Part shown: piece by piece, positions 55,086-64,000 of the stretch
Position numbering within the stretch: position 1 is the stretch's first letter
How the letters are laid out: each line of letters begins with the position of its first letter
Source: Glebionis coronaria
Taxonomy: Eukaryota > Streptophyta > Magnoliopsida > Asterales > Asteraceae
NCBI GenBank assembly: GCA_025667525.1
Contig: CM046875.1
Span: 292,373,147-292,437,146, forward strand
Direction of reading: 5' to 3'
Length of the DNA stretch: 64,000 nt
The notes under the pieces: model-generated
What the model was told of the DNA's origin: nothing
The model's input: only the letters and a program-made list of their open reading frames with translations
The model's database searches: none
Translations under genes and position numbers: made by a program

Positions 55086-57878
55086 ATGTCAAATCAAGAA
55101 GTAACCTCCTCCTCCTCACCTTTAACAAACATCAAGATTCCCATGCTTGATGCAACCAACTTTGAGTTGTGGAAATTCAACTTTGAACAATATCTGGGGA
55201 TCTATGACTACACTCTCTGGGAGATTATTGAATATGGAAACACATTCAATAAAGCTCAAAAGATTGCTGATGCCATTGCTGCAAGATCAGCTGTTGCTGG
55301 ATGTTCAGAAGCATATAAGAAAGAAAAACCTGATGATGGTAGAGCTGTGTCTGCTGAAGACATAGCAAAGAAAAGGGTTGATATGAAAACCCTAAACATT
55401 TTGAAACTCTCTTTGAGACAAGAGAACCAGCATAAATACAGAGGTTATGAATCTGCAAAGGACCTTTGGGCAGCCTTTGAAGTTGCATATGGTGGCAATG
55501 ATGATACTAAGGAAGAGAAGAAGAAGCAACTCATGCATGAGTATGCTGTTTTCAAGGCTCAACCTAATGAGAAGCTTAGCAGTGTTAGAAGCAGACTGCT
55601 TGTCATTACGAGTAAGCTGTCCTTCATGGGGACACAAGTTGGTGATGTTGACACTATTGCCACCTTTCTTAAAAGCCTTGGTGATGCGTGGAAGATTGAG
55701 GCAAGATCTATACTTGCCAATAACACTCACAAAAGTTCTACTTTTGATGATATCTACAACAAACTAAGGCTGTTGGAGAATGAAACTCTTTTGGAGCATG
55801 GAAGTAAGTCTACCAACAGTAACATTGCCTTCTTCTCACATAGTGAAGGTCAATTTAATCAGAAGGACTCTTACATACATCCAGTTACTGGATCAACATG
55901 TGTCAACGCTGGAACATGTCCTGTCAACGCCTCATATTCAGACGCTGACACATACAAAAGTGACTCACCAAGAGTTAAACCTGCTGGTTTGGATCTGGAT
56001 ACTGTATGTGCTTATATTTCTTCTTTGCCCAATGGTTCAGTGATTACATATGAGGACCTTGAGCAAATAAGTGATGAGCACTTGGAAGAGATGGATATTA
56101 AGTGGAACATAGCTCTTGCTAGTATAAGAGCAAACAGGTGGAATAGAAGGTTTAAGAAGAAGATGACCTTCAATGCAAAGGACACTGCTGGATTTGATAA
56201 ATCCAAAGTTGATTGCTACAACTGTCATCGTATAGGGCACTTCATGAGGGAATGCAGATCTCCAAGAAGATCTGATGCTGGCAAACCCTCAAGCCAAATT
56301 GTTAAGGCTCAGGATACTAAGGCCATGGTTGCAGTGCAAGAAACTGATGGTATGGGATGGGACTGGAGCTATTTGGCTAAGGATGGGGAAGAGGATAAAG
56401 CTTTGGTTGCTGAAATAGAAAAAGAAGAGCATGTTCAATATGCTCTCATGGCACACTCCCCCTCTTCATCAGATAATGAGGTATACGATGATGCTTTTTG
56501 TAGTAAGGGTTGTAGGTTAAATACTGAGAAACTTAACAAAGAGGTGTTAAGATTATTAGATGATGTGAGTACTGAAAGATGCAAACTGTCTAATTATCAA
56601 CTTGCTCTCACTCAAACTGAGAAGACAGTTTCTGAGTACAAGAAAATGGAATTTGATTTAAAAGACAAAATAAATATCTTAAAACATGAGTTAAATGCTA
56701 GTAATGATGTTAGAAACATCATGGAAAGGGTTAATGGTGAGTTACAGGCTAAGTTAGATGAGGCCATTAAGAATAAGGATAATGTTGGCCTTAAAATTCA
56801 GAGATTTGATAAGGCCACACAAACCCTGGGAGAATGTGTTAATAAACAAATGGATCCTAAGGATATGACTGGGATTGGGATGAAAGACTATACTATGGTT
56901 CCACCACCAGCTGGGGACTTCTATGGTGTCCAAAGAAAGGGCCTATCTTGGACTGGTCTACCAGAACTCCAAGAGGAGGAATTTATTCCTCCACCAAGAG
57001 TCATTACCCCAGTTGAAGAGTATCAACAGAAGTTGACTGACTTGAATGAATGGAAGAAAGCCAACCCTACCTTATTTGTTAAGGGTGGCTTGTTGTGTGA
57101 AAGTCCTAATGAGTCAACCCCTATTAAGGTAACAAACCCAATCACTGGTAAGGCTGTTGACCTTGGCTCAAACACTGTTAGAAAACCTAGCATCAAGTAT
57201 GCAGAAATGTATAGGAATACTAGGTCACCTAAAAGCCAAGTTAGTAATGATGGAACATGCTTCTTCTCTTCTAGACCTAGGGTTGTGTCTAGAAAAGCCT
57301 GTTACACTTGTGGTAGCTTTTCACATTTAGCATATAAGTGTGTCAACGCTTCCAAGGTCAACGCTGTTAAAAAGTCAAACGTTGTCAGACCCAAAACTTA
57401 TGTGGAGCAAAGTCCACAAGTTGTTAGACAAGCCCCTTTCTTCACTAGAGGGTCTACCACTCATGGACAAAGACCATTTCAAAATACCAATACTTGGTCT
57501 AATAGGCAATGGGTTACTGTAGCAAACCCTAGGTTCAATGCTGACAAGGGTAATTTCAGCGTTGACAAGACCAAATCCAACGCTGACAGAAACGTGACCA
57601 GACCTAAATATTTGCAACCACAGGGTAAGGGGTCTAAAGCTTATTCAAGCTTGACATGGAGACCTAAGAAAGATCAAAACCCTAATGATAATGTGATTTC
57701 TATGACCTGCAACAGATTTAATTACATTTCAAAGGTCATTACAAAACCTATTAGGGTTAACTAGGTATTTCATCCAAAGATGGATGAACAAGGGGTTGTT
57801 ATGAGAACTAAGTCTGTTCTTGTTGAACAACCAGATGAATCCAAGTCTGCTAAGGCTTGGGTTCCCAAAGAAATATAA
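55086..57878 (+). pseudogene. Copia-6 gag, one internal stop
   Basis: ATG 55086 lies shortly after the PBS. The N-terminus matches the copia gag/UBN2 type (F-E-L-W-K-F-N-F-E-Q-Y-L). Two zinc knuckles of spacing CX2CX4HX4C are at C377 and C739; two widely separated knuckles are unusual. A charged coiled-coil-like stretch lies between them (about residues 470-580). A TAG at 57762 corresponds to TGG in Copia-5; beyond it the frame continues to TAA at 57878. N-A-D/S-V-D units recur at 21-nt steps (57543, 57564, 57585), with related units at 55905-55943 and 57345-57380. Gag would assemble the particle and bind RNA. Confidence 0.9.
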
Positions 57879-59821
57879 CTTGTTTTCTTTATGTGCAGGG
57901 CATTCAAAAACAGGTCAATGATTATGGATATTGGGACAGTGGATGCTCCAGGCACATGACAGGGAAGGAAGATTATCTGACTAACTTCACTCTTATCAAG
58001 GATGGTGATAAGGTTTACTTTGGAGGAGGATATGGAACTATCACAGGCAAAGGAACTCTTCTCACCAAGAACTTGCGTTTTGAGAACGTGTTTCTGGTAA
58101 AGGAACTTGATTACAATCTTTTTAGTGTATCACAAGTTTGTGATAACAAAAATAAAGTTCTGTTTACTGATACTGAATTCTTGGTGTTAAGCAAGGATTA
58201 TAAAATCCCAGATGGGAAATATATTGACTATAGAACACCTAGACATAAAGACATCTATAATGTGAATCTTAATGAGATTAGGATGAATAACAATATGTAA
58301 TGTTTTTATGCTAAAGCTTCAGTAGATGAGAGTAATCTATGGCACAAGAGACTAGGGCACATAAACTTTAAGAATATAAACAAGCTTGTGAGACTTGGCT
58401 TGGTTGATGGTTTGCTTGAAAAGGCTTTCCACAATGACCACTCTTATGTTGCATGCCTTAAAGGCAAGCAACACAAGGTCTCATTCAAGTCTAAACAGGT
58501 GCACTCTAGTACTAGACCACTTTACTTGCTGCATATGGACCTGTTTGGTCCAACTAATATAGAGAGTTTGAATGGTAAATCATACTGCTTTGTCATCACA
58601 TATGACTTTTCTAGGTTTACTTGGACTTTCTTTTTAGCTATGAAGAGTGATACTGCTGACAGTTTAGTTGATTTTATTACTCAGATAGAGAAAAAAACTG
58701 GTAATGAAGTTAAAATGCTTAGAAGTTACAATGGTGGTGAGTTTAGAAATAAGCTTTTGGATGATATTTTTGTGCCAAGAAAGGGATTACTAGGCAGTTT
58801 AGTGTTGCAAGAACCCCACAACAAAATGGGGTTGCTGAGAGAAAGAATAGAACCCTAATTGAAGCAGTCAGAACTATGTTGGCTGATGCTCACTTTCCCA
58901 TAGCTTTTTGGGCTGAGGCTGTGAATACAGCATGCTATGTTCAAAATAGAGCATTGGTCAACAAGATACAGAACAAAACACCTTATGAATTACTTTGGGG
59001 AAGGAAACCTAATATTGGTTTTCTTAAACCTTTTGGTTGTCATGTAGTTGTTCTTGATACTAGTGATGCCTTAAGTAAATTTAGTGCAAAAGGTGATGAA
59101 GGCTATTTCATGGGTTATTCAGTGCAGAGCAAGGGATATAGGGTTTATCTTAAAAAGGAAAAACGTATACTTGAAAGAGTACATGTTAGGTTTTTAGAGA
59201 GTAAACCTAGTGATCCTAAAAGTGGTCCAAATTGGTTGTTTGACTTGGAACCTCTATCTAGGACTCTAAATTATATGTCTGTCACTAATCCAGACATTAT
59301 GAAGGTAACTTCAAATGTTGTGGAAGAACAAGTTGTTAATGTTTCAGGTACACAGGTTAATGAAGAGGTTGGCCCACAAGCAGACAAGTCATCTCCCATA
59401 CAAGAGTATGTTACTATCCCCATATGGACAGATGCTTTTGCTGCTGCTGCTGTTGCTGGAAAGGATAATGGTGGTTCCCAAGTACCACCAGTTAATAACA
59501 TGCATGGTCCTTCAGGCGCTGACAAGGGCAAATTTAGCGCTGACATGACAAATTCAGACGTTGATGGCTCAAACGTTGACAACAACATTTCAAGCGTTGA
59601 TAGCCCAAACGCTGACAACCAAGGTTCAGGCGTTGACAAGAACTTTTGAGCATCTTTTCTCTTCTAATTTTGAACAAGGTGAACCTTCCAATTTATATGA
59701 AGAGGTTCATCCTACTATTGATGAAAGAGAGTTTGATGAAGATATTGGCAACTTGGATAATGAGATTGAAGACAACAGACTTTTTGAAGGAGGAGTTCTC
59801 ACTTCTACTATGAAGAATCAT
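57857..59821 (+). pseudogene. Copia-6 protease-integrase, broken
   Basis: Starts in the -1 frame relative to gag, as in Copia-5. Protease D-S-G-C-S-R-H-M is intact. Breaks: TAA 58298 and a one-base insertion near 58766 that leaves the frame ending at 58858. The integrase zinc site reads H-S-Y-V-A-C where Copia-5 has H-S-C-V-A-C, and the catalytic S-D-N-G-G-E-F is S-Y-N-G-G-E-F, so both a zinc ligand and an active-site Asp are lost. The C-terminal part (58876-59649) is open, ends with a seven-unit 21/15-nt motif array, then shifts frame. The Athila LTR cuts it at 59822. Confidence 0.88.
59515..59640 (+). repeat. Seven-unit 21/15-nt motif array, Copia-6
   Basis: Motif GAC/GAT at 59521, 59542, 59563, 59578, 59599, 59614 and 59635. 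Spacings are 21, 21, 15, 21, 15 and 21, the same order as in Copia-5. It lies in an open frame and encodes (N/S/G)-(A/V)-D repeats. Confidence 0.88.
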
Positions 59822-62800
59822 TGATGTAGTGGTTTTACTACTCTTTAGGAAAAGAGAGCAAAAGTGGCAAGTATTAAGTACGACAATTTAGGAAAACCGT
59901 GTACAAATGACCCAAGATGGGGAATCGTTCTCAAGGAGGCTTAGTGTGTATGTGATGAAATGATTATCTTTGTGATTATATATGTGAGAAAGAAAAATAA
60001 AAATGAGAAAAGAAGAGAATGATGGTTACGATGTCGAATTAAACTAAGACGAAAAAGGTGTACACGTAAAACCGTAAAAAGCACCAAAATTAAAATTTTA
60101 CCCTAAAAATTCCTAAAAATTACTAAGAATCCACAAAAATATTCTAAGAGTTTACAAAAAATCCAAACTTGCCAAAACCTTTTAATTAATTAAATAATGA
60201 CTTTTTAATGCTAATTAAAGCCCTAAAAATCAAAATTAACTATTAAAAAGTCCCCAACAAGATCTTTAAGTTTGTAAACCTCAAAAATACCCTAATTAAA
60301 CTAAAAAGTATTTTTCAAAATTTTAAACCTCTAAAAACTATTTTTAAACAATTAAAAACTACTAAAATCAATGAAAACTTAAATTAATTCTAGAAAATTA
60401 TTAAAAGACTCTAAAAATATTTGGAAAGTTGCAAAATTCCTAATTAAGTGTCTACAATCTAAGAAAAATATAAAAACTTAGAAAATCAGACTTTTAATTT
60501 TTAACAATAAAATAATATTAAAATATTATTAAAAATCCAAAAATCATAAAAAATTCTAAAAACTTGCAAACTATCTTTATTTAACCTAAATAACTCAGAA
60601 ATGAAAGTGAAATTACCTAAGTACCCTTAATGAGCCTAGAAAATGGGCTATACCCAAAACAGATCACTAAATGGGCTAATTTGGGCCTAATATAAAAAGT
60701 GTCCAAAGTAAGCCCAAAAAGCACTACTTGACTCAAAATTTGATTTTAAACAACTTTTTTAAAAGGCCCAAAAGCTGAGAGTGTGAAATAAGCTAGTTTA
60801 TACCAAACAGATTATTCTTAATGGGCTTTTTTGGCCCATTAAGCTATAAGCCAATGCCATAAGCTGAAATTAGACACACAAGCTTCTTTTGTCCTAAATA
60901 AGACTTCTTTAAAAAGAAATTTGAAATAAGCCCAAGGAATAAGCCTGAAAAAGCAATAAGCAATCTACAGAAAACAACAAAATAGTCATTTTTGAGTTCT
61001 AGGCCACCCCAAAAGCTGATTCAAGTTTCTAAAGCTTTTAAATGACTTAATTAAGCAAAATAAACAAAGAGTTTTCAAATAAGCTGACTCAATAAGCTGG
61101 AAAAAGCAAATAAGCAGCTTATGTAAAAGTCAAATAAGTTGGTTTTCTAGTAAAAAGTCAAAGTCAAAGTCAAAGTCCAATAAGCTCTAGTCTAATCAAA
61201 TGGGCCAAATAATGAAGATCTATCACAAAAAATAAGTTGTTGCAGGTCTGGATAAGCTAAAATAGCTTATTGATTAGCTGAGTTCAAAATAACACTAGCA
61301 GGGGCTAGTTTTGGGTGTTGAGCAGTGAAAACTTTTTCCACTGCTTGACTTGTTTGACTTTTTGTCTTTAGTGAACTTTTTTGTGATTCAGATTACACAA
61401 AGGCACCCAAATGATCTTTGGATCAAAAGGAGTCAATAACAATCAATATATCACAAACACAATCACCCAATTGATACAGTTTAATCAATAAAGTACCAGA
61501 TCTAGCAAAAACATGAAACAATAAGCAGTTAAGCACTTATAAGCAGTTTTAGCAATAATCAGCCAACCAAATTCAACCAAATGCATACACAAGCTATTAT
61601 AAACCATAATGAACAAGTTTAAACAGTTTTCATGCAATGGCTTAAAGCCTAAATCAAGATTCAAGCTTATGAATGTTACTGATGAACACTAAACACTAGC
61701 AGATTTCACCTTGCTGATGTATTTGACACACAAGCCAGATTCAACACCTCAAATCTCACAAACAGGTTACAATAATGATGTTTTAACAACATTTGACCCT
61801 AAGCATGCATAAACTCTAGGTTTTCCCAAATTCTTAGGTTAAAACAGTCAAACTAAACAAGATATAGCAGATTGTTTGATTTTAAGGTTTAGGTCCAAAA
61901 CTTGCAGCAAAAGACCCTCAAACAAGTGTATAACAGATACCAAGCACAAACAACACCTTCTAACAACACAATACCAAGATTTCAACTTAAATAGGTAGAC
62001 CCAAACACCCCTTTATCTTTTCAAATCCAATTTTAAACAACAAAAAGTGTGATTCAGTTAACCCAATGATTAATCAAGCATACAAACAACATAATCATGC
62101 AAGACTAAGCAGATTTAAGACAAGAAATTAACAAGAACACCAATAGAGCACAAATCCACACAAATTCCAATTTTTATCAGATTTTCAAGGATTTCAAGAC
62201 AAACCTCATGGATGTACATCCACACCCACGAATTTATGAGCTTATGTGCTAGCTAGAACAAGCACAAGATTCCAATAACAACCCTGCCAAGATTCAACAA
62301 GGTAAGTAGCACAATATCAAAATCAGAAACTTAAAAAGCCTTGATAATTGCAACCTTGTTACCCCACACTTGATTATCCCCAAATTAAAAGCCTCACCAC
62401 ACCTTAATTATCACAATTAGGATGCTATGATCAGCCCTATAACCCAAGAACTCCAAGGTTGAAACAAGAACTTAGCAAAATATCAAGCTTGAAGGAAAAA
62501 TGCACACTTTTGCACTCTCCTTAAAAATAGATTTTGAGATTCAAATTCAGTAAACAATTAACATAAACAAGCATAAAATAAGATGGCACTTGGTCTTTCT
62601 TCAACACACTTAACACAATTTCATTAATATGAAAACATGATTTACAAGTGCTTGAACAAGGAAAAACCAAAAGCAGAAATAAATGTAATGAGCTAGACCC
62701 TTTATATAGAGGGTGTACATGGTCCTAGAAAGCTGAAAATGTAAAAACCCTAAGCAAATAACTTCCAGAAATGCCCTTGTGGAAATTTGAAATCTTGAGC

Positions 62801-64000
62801 TCATGTGACTTTATCTTGGACGTTTGTGGAGTGTATAGCTGTAGAAAGGTGATCAAGGGTCTCAAATAAGCTTAGTTTCCAAGCTTTGTTGTGGGACGTT
62901 GGATCTTTATCACTGTTTTGTCTTCTTCTCCAAGAGGTGAGACAAGGGTTTTTCACGTGTCTAAGGCAGTGAGGTGGCAGTCCATTTGAGAGTTGGGTTG
63001 TAATCAGGGTCACCTTAATCACTAATCTGCACAATTTTGGTGTTTAATTTTTTGTAATTAACAAAACCCCAATTTTGTTCTTGAGGTAAATAGTCCCTTG
63101 TTTGATCCGGATTAAGGAGTAATTAAGTTTAAAAAGTTGTTAAGGCGCCAAGGATTAAAAATAATAAACTGGTGAGTGGATTGCTTAGGTGGAGGAATGG
63201 TGGAGTGTGATTGGTTGAAAGGAGTTAGTGGGACAGGTGTCAATCTCCCATAGGTCTAGGTGTCTTAGGTTGTCTGCCAGCTTACACCCTCCATCTTTCA
63301 GCAACTTTTCATTTCCATTCAAACTTCTATCAATGCCCATTTAAGCTTTATCAACTTTTCATTTTATACACTTTTGCCCCAAAACATTTTGCAAAGTGAA
63401 TTCAGGGGTAATTCTTGCCATTTTGTGATTCTTGAGGGACTGATTTGGCATTTTCTTCAATGGTAATGGTCTTGACTTGTATATTTCATATTTTGGAGGG
63501 CTGAAATTGCCAAGTCATAATGATTGAGGGACCATTTTTGCCAAATCTTCAAAGTTAAGGGTCCTTTTGTAATTTTGGGATTTTCAAAGGACCAAACTTG
63601 TAATTTCTTGTTCTTTGAAGGACTTCATGATATATTTGACTTTGTGGATAATAATGGTTGACAATTTAGCTTTGTTGAGGGGCTAAACTTGTCAATTCTT
63701 CAAAGTGGAGGGCCCTTTTTGTAATTTTGACAAACTTTAGGGACCAAACTTGTAATTATGAAGATACAAGGGTATAAAGTGTCAATTCTTCCATATTGGA
63801 GGACCCTTCTTCATAAGTCTTCAAATTTTCAAGGGTTTTTCTTGGGAAAGTCTTCATTAGGACTTGGTTCATTGTGCGGCTTCGTTTCCCGTGTTCGTTT
63901 TTGCATGATTCTTGTGATCTTTTGTCATTTTCTCAATATCCATACCTAAAATATACAAGAAACAAACACACGCATATATATGGGTATTTTGATGATATTT
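59822..64000 (-). repeat. Athila-2-like LTR on minus strand, cut by the right edge
   Basis: On the minus strand it ends CACTACATCA at 59822, comparable to the Athila-2 LTR end. It runs parallel to that LTR through the A/T-rich tract (60060-60600), a TATA-like TATATAAA (62701-62708), the 30-31-bp periodic array (63490-63800) and the block near the LTR start (to 64000). By alignment about 55 bases of the LTR remain beyond the edge. The sequence is diverged from Athila-2 and lacks the tRNA-like unit. It may be a solo LTR or the 3' LTR of... an element continuing rightwards; on the minus strand its left end is the LTR 3' end, so a full element would continue only if this is its 3' LTR. Confidence 0.85.
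62701..62708 (-). promoter_or_regulatory. TATA-like box of the right-edge LTR
   Basis: The minus strand reads CCCTCTATATAAAGGG, the same context as in the Athila-2 LTR. Confidence 0.55.

Larger units (their letters stand above)
55006..59821 (+). mobile_element. Copia-6, 5' half of a Ty1/copia element
   Basis: PBS, full-length gag and pol up to the end of integrase are present, closely related to Copia-5. It is cut at 59822 by an Athila-type LTR; RT, RNase H and the rest should lie to the right of the window. Confidence 0.9.

Noticed and set aside
59822..59842. GTAGT...ACTAC inverted repeat as an LTR start hairpin
   Set aside because: This is the 3' end of a minus-strand LTR, not its start, and the pairing is only 5 bp.
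1..64000. Host protein-coding genes, CRISPR arrays or bacterial-type operons
   Set aside because: All substantial ORFs belong to retroelements; the remaining ORFs are shadows of them or lie in LTRs.

Overview
The window is plant nuclear DNA made almost entirely of LTR retrotransposons nested inside one another. I see no host gene. The gag/pol families (Ty3/gypsy Athila, a Ty3/gypsy chromovirus, Ty1/copia) indicate an angiosperm. From memory of the families, the extra ORF downstream of copia pol and the chromovirus gag resemble elements common in Asteraceae, so a composite-family genome is my best guess, but this is inference.

Layout, oldest to youngest layer. (1) Two related copia elements lie head to tail on the + strand: Copia-5 (visible 47790-55005) and Copia-6 (from 55006). 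Only one LTR-like segment lies between them. (2) A chromovirus (10566-47789, +) inserted into Copia-5 gag. (3) Athila-1 (from the left edge to 10565, +) inserted into the chromovirus 5' LTR. Athila-3 (12070-41227, -) inserted into the chromovirus gag with target duplication GGCGA. (4) Athila-2 (21555-37911, +, duplication AGCAA) and a 1.4-kb Mutator-like element (38836-40210, 9-bp duplication TTCTTCATT) both inserted into the 5' LTR of Athila-3. (5) A minus-strand Athila-type LTR (59822 to beyond the right edge) interrupts Copia-6.

Decay follows the nesting. Athila-1 has one uninterrupted gag-pol frame. Athila-2 has one frameshift and one stop. The chromovirus and copias carry many stops and shifts. 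Athila-3 is non-autonomous: it encodes only gag and protease, then an unfamiliar acidic ORF in place of RT/RNase H/integrase. Its PPT, 3' noncoding blocks and PBS match its autonomous relatives, so Athila-1- or Athila-2-like proteins probably mobilise it.

The most unusual signals are non-coding. A two-hairpin module with internal polypurine copies lies 3' of the coding region in all three Athila families, and its first stem changes on both sides between families. Each Athila LTR starts with an inverted repeat of different sequence. tRNA-like Pol III-type units lie antisense in the LTRs of Athila-2 and Athila-3. A degenerate 30-31-bp periodicity runs through the LTR upstream regions. The chromovirus gag has three short GT-AG insertions whose removal leaves an open frame. 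The copia elements carry a (C)GCTGAC/CGTTGAC motif spaced 21 or 15 nt apart in coding and non-coding parts.
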